Shown here: positions 29,196 to 38,151 of the stretch, in pieces
Numbering within the stretch: position 1 is the stretch's first letter
Layout of the letters: the number at the start of each line of letters is the position of its first letter
NCBI GenBank assembly: GCA_023383035.1
Contig: JAHDYE010000001.1
Coordinates: forward strand, 1 to 47,010
Direction of reading: 5' to 3'
DNA from: Burkholderiaceae bacterium
GTDB taxonomy: Bacteria > Pseudomonadota > Gammaproteobacteria > Burkholderiales > Burkholderiaceae_E
DNA: 47,010 bases
Notes under the pieces: generated by a model
Databases searched by the model: none
Told to the model about the DNA's origin: nothing
What the model saw: only the letters and a program-made list of their open reading frames with translations
Made by a program: the position numbers and the translations under genes

Positions 29196-30416
29196 CTACT
29201 CGAAAGCGCCCAGACGCTGATAGTGGTCATACTGTTCGGCGCTCAGGCCAAGCAGCTCGCAGAACACATAGGCGTTGTCGGCGCCGAGAAGCGGCGCGGC
29301 GCCCGTGACGTCACCGGGCGTGTCCGACAGATCGAATGCCGAGAAGTAGCAGGCCAGATCGCCCATCACGCCGTGACGCCGCCGGCGCCAGACGCGCCGA
29401 TGCAGCAGCTGCGGATCGGCGAACAAGTCGGCCATCGTGTTGACCGCATAGGCTCGCAATCCGGCCGACTGCAGAAGTGCCGCCGCTTCGGGCGCCTCCT
29501 GGTCCGCCGACCACTGCGCGACGATCTCACTGAGCTCCGCCTCGTGGCTCATGCGCGCTTCCAGCGATGCGAAGCGCGGATCTTTCGCCAGGCCCGGCCT
29601 TCCGAGGATCTCCGAGAACTGCTCGAACTCGCGATCGCTCCAGCAAGAAAGCGCCAGCCATCGCCCTCCCCGGCAGGGAAACGCGTCGTGGGGTGCGGCG
29701 CGTGGGTCGCGATTGTTCGCCCGCTGCGCCGTGGCCTGCGTGCTGTGGTACTCGTGCAAGGCGCTGGCAATGAACACCAGGCCGCTTTCGTACTGCGAAA
29801 GGTCGATCCAGGCGCCTCGTCCGCATCGCCGCTGCCGATCGAGTGCGGCCAGCACTGCGGAAGCGCCGAGCGACGATGCGATGAAGTCGATGTATGGCCC
29901 GTAGAGCAGCTGAGGAGGTCCATCCGGGCTGCCGGTGAGGCCGCAGAACCCGGCCAGCGCCGACAATTGCGAGCCGAACCCGGGCGTATGCGCTCGGGGG
30001 CCGCTCTGGCCCATGTTGCAGCTCGAGATCATCACCACGCCCGGATTCAGCTTACGCGCGGCTTCGTACCCCAGGCCTAGGCGCGTCATCACCTCGGGCC
30101 GCATGTTCTCCACGACGATGTCCGACCAGGCAATGAGCCGCCTTGCCATCTCGAGGCCCGCGTCGTTCTTCAGATCCAGCGTCACGGCACGCTTGGAGTC
30201 GTTGAACATTGCGAAGCATCCGCCCCGGTCGAGTCCGGGTCGTCCGTCCTTGAAGGGCGGATACTCCGCCCGGAAGCCATCGGGTCGACTGCGCGACTCC
30301 ACGTGAATGACCTTGGCGCCGAAGGACGCGAGCATCTTGCCGATATGCGGGCCGGCCGCGTAGGCGCCGAACTCGACGACCTTCACGCCGGACAGTGCGG
30401 TAGAGATGGCGCTCAT
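29196..30416 (-). CDS. CaiB/BaiF class III CoA-transferase, putative catalytic subunit (Asp present)
   Basis: SGVKVVEFGAYAAGPHIGKMLASFGAKVIHVES; GPYIDFIASSLGA with Asp177; RGAWIDLSQYE; start MSAIS overlaps upstream stop (ATGA). Confidence 0.9.
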   Translation of the reverse strand: MSAISTALSGVKVVEFGAYAAGPHIGKMLASFGAKVIHVESRSRPDGFRAEYPPFKDGRPGLDRGGCFAMFNDSKRAVTLDLKNDAGLEMARRLIAWSDIVVENMRPEVMTRLGLGYEAARKLNPGVVMISSCNMGQSGPRAHTPGFGSQLSALAGFCGLTGSPDGPPQLLYGPYIDFIASSLGASAVLAALDRQRRCGRGAWIDLSQYESGLVFIASALHEYHSTQATAQRANNRDPRAAPHDAFPCRGGRWLALSCWSDREFEQFSEILGRPGLAKDPRFASLEARMSHEAELSEIVAQWSADQEAPEAAALLQSAGLRAYAVNTMADLFADPQLLHRRVWRRRRHGVMGDLACYFSAFDLSDTPGDVTGAAPLLGADNAYVFCELLGLSAEQYDHYQRLGAFE

Positions 30417-31561
30417 CCGATGCTTCCGAATTCCGCGAGAAGTGAGGTGAAAGTCACCTCCTCGCCGGGTGCATGCCGAAGCGCAGCCCGCTCGCCGTCG
30501 ACGCGCGCGAAGCTTCCACAATGTCGCTGCGCCGTTCCGTTGCGATCCGCGATGTCCGCCCAGAACTCACGAGCGGCGAGTTGCGGGTCTTCAGCAATGT
30601 CGGCAACGGTGAACACCGGATAGCCGAGCATCTCGCGCCGGCTCGTTTCCTCCAGGAACTCGCGCTTCGAAATCGTGAGGAAGAAACGAGCGATCGGCTC
30701 CTCTAGCGCGTCCACCTCGGCCTGCGTGGCCAGCTTCGGATCGAAGCGCTTCCAGTCGACCGTTCTGAGCGCGCCGCGCGCTACACCCCGCTCGCGCATC
30801 CATTCCACCAGCTGCATGTTCGTCCGGCGCCCGGCCGGGCCGCCGTAAAGCACGAAATTGAGATAGCCGTCGAGGCAGGGCCAGAACGCCCGATAGCGCG
30901 CCCCCGTGATCGAGCGGCCGGTCACGTAGGCGCCGCATCGGCTCGGGTTGGTTCCCTCGATGTCCCAGAAGGCGGCTGCGTGCGACGACGCCAGGATGAC
31001 CGACGCCTGGGCCGAAACGTCCACCTGTTGTCCCACTCCGGCGACGGTGCGGTGTACGAGAGCCACGAGGGCACCGACCGCCGCCTGAGCACCGGCCCAG
31101 CCGTAGGACTGCGGCACCGTCACGCGTGTCGGCGGCCCGTCGGGCTCACCCGCCAGGGACATCGCCCCCCCGGCCGCCATCAGCTCGATGTCGGATGCCG
31201 ACCAGTCCGCACGCGGCCCTTCGCGTCCGAATGGCGTCACCGACACGTGAACGAGGCGAGGATTCAACGCGCGAAGGCGAGGCCAGCTCAATCGTCCGGC
31301 GAGCGGATCGCTTGCCTGCGACGACTCGATGAGCACGTCAGCATGTGCGAGGAGCTGGTCAAGCTGCGCCTGCCCGTCTTCCGTTGCAAGAGCGAGACGA
31401 AGCAGGCGTTTGTTGACATGGTTTGCCTGCCAATCGAAATCGTCGATACGGGCGTCCGGAGGTTCGATCCGGACGACGTCGGCGCCGAGGTCAGCGAGCA
31501 ACCGCCCGGCGAGCCAGCCGAGGCGGTTGCTCAGATCGAGAACGCGGTACCCGCTCAACAT
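30413..31561 (-). CDS. CaiB/BaiF class III CoA-transferase-like subunit lacking the expected catalytic Asp
   Basis: LSGYRVLDLSNRLGWLAGRLLADLGADVVRIEPP; Asp position reads QSYGWAGAQAAVGAL; GQQVDVSAQASV. Confidence 0.87.
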   Translation of the reverse strand: MLSGYRVLDLSNRLGWLAGRLLADLGADVVRIEPPDARIDDFDWQANHVNKRLLRLALATEDGQAQLDQLLAHADVLIESSQASDPLAGRLSWPRLRALNPRLVHVSVTPFGREGPRADWSASDIELMAAGGAMSLAGEPDGPPTRVTVPQSYGWAGAQAAVGALVALVHRTVAGVGQQVDVSAQASVILASSHAAAFWDIEGTNPSRCGAYVTGRSITGARYRAFWPCLDGYLNFVLYGGPAGRRTNMQLVEWMRERGVARGALRTVDWKRFDPKLATQAEVDALEEPIARFFLTISKREFLEETSRREMLGYPVFTVADIAEDPQLAAREFWADIADRNGTAQRHCGSFARVDGERAALRHAPGEEVTFTSLLAEFGSIG

Positions 31562-31580
31562 GGCGAGTTTTTGTCCGCGC

Positions 31581-33161
31581 CTACCGACCGGTTCGGGCAA
31601 GCGACAGCACCCAGCCCGCCATGCGGGACTTCATCGTCTCGATATCCTTCGTGCTGAAGAAGTCCTCCGGCTTCACGAGATCCACGCCGTACACCGGTCG
31701 ATGGAAGTCGCTCTCGTACCCGTAGGGCACGGTGGCGTCGATCCCCATGCCGCCCTCGAACAGCGTATTCGAAGCGGTCCACTGCTTGTCGCCCGAGGTC
31801 ATGCGCTCGGCGGGCATGAAGGTCTGGCCGCGGCCGCCCGGGATCGGATTGAGGATGTCCGTACGCGGATTCACGCGCGTCGTCAGGCACCACATGATGT
31901 CGTCCATCGAGTAGATGTCGACGTCCTCGCTGACCGCGATCGCCAGGCGCATTCCCTGCGAGCACGACAGGATCGCCCCCAGGAAGTTGCGCTGCCAGCC
32001 TTCTTCGATCTGGTTGCGCTTCTTGACCTGGATGATGCATCCGCCCCAGTCGGTCATGCAGTACGGGATATGCACGTTCTGCACGATGCCGGGCTGCAGC
32101 CGCTCGCACAGCGCGAAGATCGCCGACTCGCGCACCGACGTGTCGATGTTCGAGTCGTCGGCCGTGTGCACGCCGAGCGGGAAGATGATGGGCTTGCTCT
32201 CGCGCTTGCGCATCGTGATCGCCGTGACGTGGAACGTGGGCGCCTTGTAGGCCTTGCCCATGTACCCCGCCCACTCCGGATGGAAATGGAAGCGACCCTG
32301 GATGTCCGCCTTCTCGGACTCGGCCGTCTCGTAGCGCTTGTCGCGCGGATGCAGGTAGCCCTCGAGGACGTACTCGGCGTCGGCCAGCGTGTACGCGTCG
32401 ATCGTCTTGCATTTCACGAGCCGGATCGGCGAGCCCTGGATCGCCCCCGCGATGCCGACCTCGTCGCATCCCTTGGGCAGGATCGCGTAGTCGAAACCCG
32501 CGCCCGCCACGTACGTGCACGCCGGCGGCACGCCGAAGCACATGGTCAGCGGAATCGGCTGGTCGTCCTTGTAGTGCTTGGTCATCACCTGCCACATGTG
32601 CGACCCGGGCGAGATCTGGAAGGTGCCGACGTTGCCCCAGCGGAAGTTCATCCGGTTGTAGCCGATGTGGCTGCCGCCGTCGAAGTAGTCGCCGATGACG
32701 CACGAGATGCCCGAGCCGATCGTCAGCTCGGTTTCCAGCGGCGTATGGCGGATCGCCGTCAACCACTTGTTGACATCGAGGTCGTCGGTGATCACATCCT
32801 GGTGCACCGGCGCCTCCTCCGAGGAAATGATCACCGACTGCAGCGGATGATCGATCGCATGGGCGACCTTCTTCACGCGCTCGAGCGAATCCTTCCAGCC
32901 GAACATGTCCTCGACGACGCGGATGTCGCCGAAGAGGTTGGTGATCGCGCGCGCGTGCGGCATGCCCTTCACGTTGTTGAACAGCATCGGCAGGCTGCCG
33001 TCGAAGATCTTCTGCAGGCCGGTGATCTCGAGATCGGGGTTGACCTCCTTGTCCGTCTCGATCAGATAGCCTTTCGAGCGGAACCACTCGACCGTCGAAC
33101 GCAAGCTGGTCACGTCCTTGTTTTCGACTTTCGTTTTACGTTTTTCGACCGAATCGTTCAC
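31581..33161 (-). CDS. UbiD-family (prenyl-FMN) decarboxylase, candidate phthaloyl-CoA-type decarboxylase
   Basis: 526 aa; AIAVSEDVDIYSMDDIMWCLTTRVNPRTD and FHVTAITMR match UbiD family; partnered with UbiX. Confidence 0.88.
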   Translation of the reverse strand: MNDSVEKRKTKVENKDVTSLRSTVEWFRSKGYLIETDKEVNPDLEITGLQKIFDGSLPMLFNNVKGMPHARAITNLFGDIRVVEDMFGWKDSLERVKKVAHAIDHPLQSVIISSEEAPVHQDVITDDLDVNKWLTAIRHTPLETELTIGSGISCVIGDYFDGGSHIGYNRMNFRWGNVGTFQISPGSHMWQVMTKHYKDDQPIPLTMCFGVPPACTYVAGAGFDYAILPKGCDEVGIAGAIQGSPIRLVKCKTIDAYTLADAEYVLEGYLHPRDKRYETAESEKADIQGRFHFHPEWAGYMGKAYKAPTFHVTAITMRKRESKPIIFPLGVHTADDSNIDTSVRESAIFALCERLQPGIVQNVHIPYCMTDWGGCIIQVKKRNQIEEGWQRNFLGAILSCSQGMRLAIAVSEDVDIYSMDDIMWCLTTRVNPRTDILNPIPGGRGQTFMPAERMTSGDKQWTASNTLFEGGMGIDATVPYGYESDFHRPVYGVDLVKPEDFFSTKDIETMKSRMAGWVLSLARTGR

Positions 33162-33197
33162 TGGGGTTTCTCCTGTTTGCGTGCCTAGGCACTGATT

Positions 33198-33803
33198 TCA
33201 GACTGGACCGGCTACCGCCGGTTGACGCTGCGATTGCGTGTGCATGGCTCCGTCCCAGCGTCGCGCGAACGGGGCTGGAATGCCGAACTGGTCGAGGACC
33301 CGCGCGACGATGTGATCGACCATGTCGTCGAGCGTTTCGGGGTGGTTGTAGAAGGCCGGCACCGGCGGCATGATCGTCACGCCCATCCGTGAAAGCCTGA
33401 GCAGGTTCTCGAGATGCAGGTCGCTCAGCGGCGTCTCGCGCGCCACGAGCAGCAGCTTGCGGCGCTCCTTCAGGATGACGTCCGCGGCGCGGTGTATCAG
33501 GTGGTCGCCTGCGCCCTGGGCGATCGCCGCGACCGTACGCATCGAGCACGGGATGATGACCATGCCGTCGGTGACGAACGAGCCCGACGAGACCGACGCC
33601 CCCATGTTCCCGGCGTCGTGCACCACCGAGGCGAGCTCGCGCACCTGTTTGACGCTCGAACGCGTTTCATGCCCGATCGTCTGTATCGCCCATTTGCTCA
33701 GGATCAGGTGGGTTTCGACGTCGGTGCCCTGTAGCGCCTCCAAAAGCCGAATTCCGAACACGGCGCCTGTCGCGCCCGTCATGCCGACGATGAGTCTTCT
33801 CAT
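33198..33803 (-). CDS. UbiX/Pad1-type flavin prenyltransferase
   Basis: RLIVGMTGATGAVFGIRLLEAL; IPCSMRTVAAIAQGAGDHLIHRAADVILKERRKLLLVARETPLSDLHLENLLRLSRMG. Confidence 0.94.
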   Translation of the reverse strand: MRRLIVGMTGATGAVFGIRLLEALQGTDVETHLILSKWAIQTIGHETRSSVKQVRELASVVHDAGNMGASVSSGSFVTDGMVIIPCSMRTVAAIAQGAGDHLIHRAADVILKERRKLLLVARETPLSDLHLENLLRLSRMGVTIMPPVPAFYNHPETLDDMVDHIVARVLDQFGIPAPFARRWDGAMHTQSQRQPAVAGPV

Positions 33804-33847
33804 CGGGCCGCTCCTCCTTCTTGATTCGAATCAGAGTTCACATCTCT

Positions 33848-33860
33848 ACCACAATGTGGT
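33848..33860. promoter_or_regulatory. Perfect palindrome ACCACA-A-TGTGGT, candidate IclR operator upstream of ubiX
   Basis: 6-1-6 inverted repeat in the divergent ubiX/iclR gap; core CCACATTGTGG (minus strand) equals 17812-17822. Confidence 0.5.
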
Positions 33861-34013
33861 TCTTTTTATGGGAAACCAGGGCTTGGAACAAACGTCCATT
33901 ATGCGGCAGGATACGAAACGCAACTCCCATGAGTAGTTTGCAAACGGAGCGCCGAATTGACAAGGCATAGACCACTAAATAACTTCCACACTATGGATGA
34001 TTGGTGATCGGAC

Positions 34014-34811
34014 ATGACAACCGATTCAGACAGCCATCAGCGGGCCGGCACACAAAGCATCGAACGCGCGTCGCTCGTCATGCGCGTCATCGCCTCACGC
34101 AACGGCCTGGGCATGCGCCTCGTCGATGTGACACGCTGCGCGCAGCTGGAACAGTCGACCGCGCACCGGATCCTCAAGTGCCTGATCGCCGAAGGCATGG
34201 TGAGGCGCGATCCGGAGACGCGCCGCTACCACCTAGGGCACCAGATCTTCGAGCTCGGCCTCGCCGCGGCCTCACAGTTCAACCTGCACACCATTTGCCA
34301 TCCGTCGCTCGTTCGCCTGTCGGAGAAGACGGGCGACACGGTGTTCCTCACGGTGCGCAGCGGTTTCGATACCGTGTGTCTGGATCGCAGGGAAGGCGCT
34401 TTTCCGATCAGGACGCTGACGCTCGACGTCGGCACTCGACGGCCGCTGGGCGCCGGCGCAGGCGGCGTGGCACTGCTGATGCTCCTGCCCGAGCGCACCG
34501 TCGAGGAGATCGTCAACGCGAACGCGCTTCGGCTCGGCGGCTACGGAGATCTCACCGTGCCGGCTGTCCTGAAGCTGGTGAACCAGTCCAGACAGCTCGG
34601 CTACGCGCTGAACGACAGCCACATCACGCCGGGCGCCACCTCGGTCGGCATGGCGATCCGTTCGCGATACGGTGTGCCGTTCCTCGCGATCAGCATCGGA
34701 GCCATCTCGAGCCGGATGGAGAGCAACCGCCAGCGCGAGCTCGCCGCCCTCTTGAGGGAAGAGGTCGAAGTACTCGAACGATTGTTGAGTGAAAGCGCAC
34801 ACCCCCTCTAG
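34014..34811 (+). CDS. IclR-family transcriptional regulator
   Basis: 265 aa; TQSIERASLVMRVIASRNGLGMRLVDVTRCAQLEQSTAHRILKCLIAEGMVRRD, IclR effector domain. Confidence 0.93.
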   Translation: MTTDSDSHQRAGTQSIERASLVMRVIASRNGLGMRLVDVTRCAQLEQSTAHRILKCLIAEGMVRRDPETRRYHLGHQIFELGLAAASQFNLHTICHPSLVRLSEKTGDTVFLTVRSGFDTVCLDRREGAFPIRTLTLDVGTRRPLGAGAGGVALLMLLPERTVEEIVNANALRLGGYGDLTVPAVLKLVNQSRQLGYALNDSHITPGATSVGMAIRSRYGVPFLAISIGAISSRMESNRQRELAALLREEVEVLERLLSESAHPL

Positions 34812-35214
34812 CGGGCGCCTGCCGATCGGCGTGGCGAAGACGCTTCGTGGCGAGCTCGGCCAACGTCAACGACGTAACGAGAACGGGTGCGCTGCTGCAC
34901 GGACGAGAGACAACGGCCTTCGAGGAATCGGGCTATCAAGGCGTGGAACGAGCGAAAGAAAGCGGCCGGGCCACGCGTGGCGATGAAGCCGGGCAAGCGC
35001 GAGCACCTCGACCCGACGTTGTGCTGGCGTTGCAGGCCCAAGGTGCATCTTGAATACCCAAGCAGACTCTGAAGAGCGCTTCGAAGACCACGTACAGGCC
35101 GGTCGAGCGACGCCCGACCTACCCCGGTCCGACACCGGGACGCCGGTCGAGTTCATCGCGCACGATTTTTCTCGTGAATCAGCGGGTCGACGACGCAGCA
35201 AGAACGGGTAAACG

Positions 35215-35808
35215 ATGAGAAAAGTCGATTCCGTCAGATATGAGGCGAGGCGTCTGGAGATCCTGAGCGCGGCGGAAACATGTTTCGTGCGCAAAGGCTT
35301 CCACAGCACCGCCATCGCGGAGATCTGTGCAGAGGCTGGGATCAGCGCCGGCCACCTTTACTACTATTTCGCGAGCAAGGAGGAAATCGTCGCGGCGATC
35401 GCCCAGGATCGGCTAAAGGTCTGTATCAAGATGCTGGAACACATTCTGGACGGGCCCGATCCTTTCGCGGAGTTGATCCGGCAAATTTGCAGGCCGAAGA
35501 TCGGCGGGCTGGATACGGATTCCCTGCTTCTGGAGTTGCTGGCCGAAGCCGGCCGTAACCCTGCGATAGGAGAGTCGATGCGCGAGCAGAGCGCCTGTAT
35601 TCGTAGGCTGTTCAGTGGCGTCCTGCGCAAGGGGCAAGCCGACGGCAAGGTCGATGCCGCGCTCGATCCGGACCTCGCCGCGAGCATACTCCTCAGCGTA
35701 GTCATCGACGGCATGAAAGCGCTGATGGTCAGGCAACCCGATCTGGACCGCGGCAAGACAAGCGACATGATCGAAGTGCTGGTCACCCGCTTTCTCGCGG
35801 CCCCTTGA
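35215..35808 (+). CDS. TetR-family transcriptional regulator
   Basis: RRLEILSAAETCFVRKGFHSTAIAEICAEAGISAGHLYYYFASKEEIV. Confidence 0.94.
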   Translation: MRKVDSVRYEARRLEILSAAETCFVRKGFHSTAIAEICAEAGISAGHLYYYFASKEEIVAAIAQDRLKVCIKMLEHILDGPDPFAELIRQICRPKIGGLDTDSLLLELLAEAGRNPAIGESMREQSACIRRLFSGVLRKGQADGKVDAALDPDLAASILLSVVIDGMKALMVRQPDLDRGKTSDMIEVLVTRFLAAP

Positions 35809-36249
35809 CGCTGCGCAGCGGCTTCTCGCGTTAGTCGCCGACCCCGCGGTTGCGACAACTGGCGCGCGGCCAGCAGTGGAGGCAGCAATGGCCGAGCGTG
35901 CCGTCCCGATGGAGCGCGGCGATATCGGTATCCGCGCTCCGCAATCCCCTGACGGTACCGGGTCTGCAGTCGAAATCCCACACATTCGAGCGCCGTTTCC
36001 GGGCGACCCGGCCCACCGGACAAGGAAGAATCGTTGGGCCATGCAACGAGGGCGCTCGATGCTGCTCACACGCTCCTACGACCACTGGCCAAGCGCCGGC
36101 CGGCAGCGCCTGCTCGCGCTGTCTTCGTCGCTCACGATAGGCGGCTCGCACCGCCACGACTTGCCGTCGTGCCGTCCACCTGAGACGCCCTCCAGTCGAC
36201 GTTCAGGCACTGCGCACCGCGCCAGGTAGCCGCCGCGGAGCTTTACAAG

Positions 36250-38151
36250 ATGCTGCTGCGACGCTATGAGATGCCTTGGCGCCGCGCCTTCGAGGCCTAT
36301 GGGGGAGCGGGATGGCTGATCGCGGCGCTCTACTTTGCCGCCCTCCCGCTCATTGGTTCGGTGCCACCGCCTGCGGCCGTCTCTCTGGCGGCAGGCTGCC
36401 TGCTGATGGGGCTGCGACGACTGACGCAGGCGGTGCGAGTGCTGCGCTTGCGAAGCGCTCTTGCGGGCCGGCGCATCCAGGTGATCGCGCCACAGGATCT
36501 TGAACGACTTTACGCCGACCGCGCGCAGGTATTCCTCGGCTTCGGCTTCGAGTGGCGGCCCGTACATGCGCAACGGCTCTACGAGCTCTCGAAGATCAAC
36601 TACCGCGACTTCATCGTCCCGCGCTGGCTGCAGTTCGCGCTCGGCCAAGGCGCCAATGCGCAGCCGGATGCCGAGATCGGCCTGCCGTACATCCACGGCG
36701 TCGAGCCCACGGAGCAACCGCTGTTCCGGCCCCTGCAGAACTTCGAAGGCGGCACCCTGCTCGTGGGTACGACGCAATCGGGCAAAGGGGTCGCACTGGC
36801 CAACCTGATCACTCAGGCCGTGCGCCGCGGTGACGTGGTGATCGTGATCGACCCGAAGAACAGCCGGCGCCTGAAGCGTGTCGTCGAGCGCGCCTGCGCG
36901 GACTACCGGGACGCGGACACCTTCATGGAATTCCATCCGGCATTCCCCGAACGGGGCGTGCGCCTGGACTTCACCTTCAATTGGCAAAAACCGACCGAGA
37001 TCGCCTCGCGCATCCAGGCCATCATGCCACCGGACACGGCGGGCGCCTTCAGCGCTTTCGGCTGGGATGCGGTCAACGTGGTGGTCCAGGGCTTGGTCGA
37101 ACTCGAGGAGCGTCCCAACCTCATCAAGCTGACCAAGTACATCGAGGGCGGCATCGAGCCGGTGCTGGAGATGTCGCTGCGCCGCTTCTACGAGCGCCTC
37201 CTCGGCAATGCCTGGCGCGACCAGCAAGAGATGCGCAGGCTGCTGCACGAGGCGCATAAGGGCAATATACGCCGGCCTTCCGAAGCCGCGAGCGCCGACT
37301 TGCTGGCCTTCGTTGCCTACTACGAGCACCACGTCGCGCAGAACCAGCGCAGCAAGGTGCTCGACGCGCAGGTGCGCACCTTCCGGCACAACCGCGAGCA
37401 CTACCAGAAGATCACGGCCAACCTGTTGCCCGTGTTGTCGATGCTGACTTCCGGCGATCTGGGCCGCAGCCTGTCCCCCGATCCGTTCGACGCCGACGAC
37501 ATACGTCCGATCATGAACTTCGAGAAGATCGAGCGCGGCGGGCACGTGCTGTACATGTGCCTCGATGCCCTGCCCGACCCCTCGGTGGCGTCGGCGATCG
37601 GCGCGCTGGCGCTGGCCGACCAGGCGGCTCGCGCGGGGATGCGCTACAACCTGGGCGCCTATCAGCGCATTTCGCTCTTTGTCGACGAGGTCGCCAACGT
37701 CATCAACCAGCCACTGATCGAGATCCTCAACAAGGGAGCCGAAAGCGGCATCTTCGCGACCTGCGCGATGCAGACGCTGGCCGACCTCGCAAGGCGGCTG
37801 GGCAGCGAGGACGCAGCGCGCATGGCGCTGGGCAACCTGAACAACCTGATCGCGCTGCGCACGAAGGACAGGCCGACGCAGGATTTCGTCGTGGAGACCT
37901 TCGGCAAGACCGCCATCCATACCGTGCGCGTCGGTCTGAGCCACGGTGCCGATGCCCATCTGGGCGACTTCTCGTCGAGCTACTCGACGCAGCTCACCGA
38001 GAGCTTCGAGGAGGTGGTCCCCGCGGACATGCTCGGAAAGCTGCCGAACCTGCAGTATTTCGCGTCGGTCTCGGGTGGACGCATCATCAAGGGGCGCTTT
38101 CCGATCATCGACCCGGATGCCGGGCCTGCGTCGCCGAAGCGCATCCCATGA
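36250..38151 (+). CDS. traD: Conjugative coupling factor TraD (SXT/TOL-type T4CP)
   Basis: Walker A LLVGTTQSGKGVA, VIVIDPKNSRRLK, Walker B ISLFVDEVANVI; two N-terminal TM segments. Confidence 0.93.
   Translation: MLLRRYEMPWRRAFEAYGGAGWLIAALYFAALPLIGSVPPPAAVSLAAGCLLMGLRRLTQAVRVLRLRSALAGRRIQVIAPQDLERLYADRAQVFLGFGFEWRPVHAQRLYELSKINYRDFIVPRWLQFALGQGANAQPDAEIGLPYIHGVEPTEQPLFRPLQNFEGGTLLVGTTQSGKGVALANLITQAVRRGDVVIVIDPKNSRRLKRVVERACADYRDADTFMEFHPAFPERGVRLDFTFNWQKPTEIASRIQAIMPPDTAGAFSAFGWDAVNVVVQGLVELEERPNLIKLTKYIEGGIEPVLEMSLRRFYERLLGNAWRDQQEMRRLLHEAHKGNIRRPSEAASADLLAFVAYYEHHVAQNQRSKVLDAQVRTFRHNREHYQKITANLLPVLSMLTSGDLGRSLSPDPFDADDIRPIMNFEKIERGGHVLYMCLDALPDPSVASAIGALALADQAARAGMRYNLGAYQRISLFVDEVANVINQPLIEILNKGAESGIFATCAMQTLADLARRLGSEDAARMALGNLNNLIALRTKDRPTQDFVVETFGKTAIHTVRVGLSHGADAHLGDFSSSYSTQLTESFEEVVPADMLGKLPNLQYFASVSGGRIIKGRFPIIDPDAGPASPKRIP

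Noticed and set aside
31329-33188. 619-aa plus-strand ORF opposite ubiD
   Set aside because: Shadow of the UbiD gene; compositionally biased, no domain.
34887-35072. 61-aa ORF between IclR and TetR (MRCCTDERQRPSRNRAIK...)
   Set aside because: Short, no recognisable family and no convincing ribosome-binding site; not reported as a gene.
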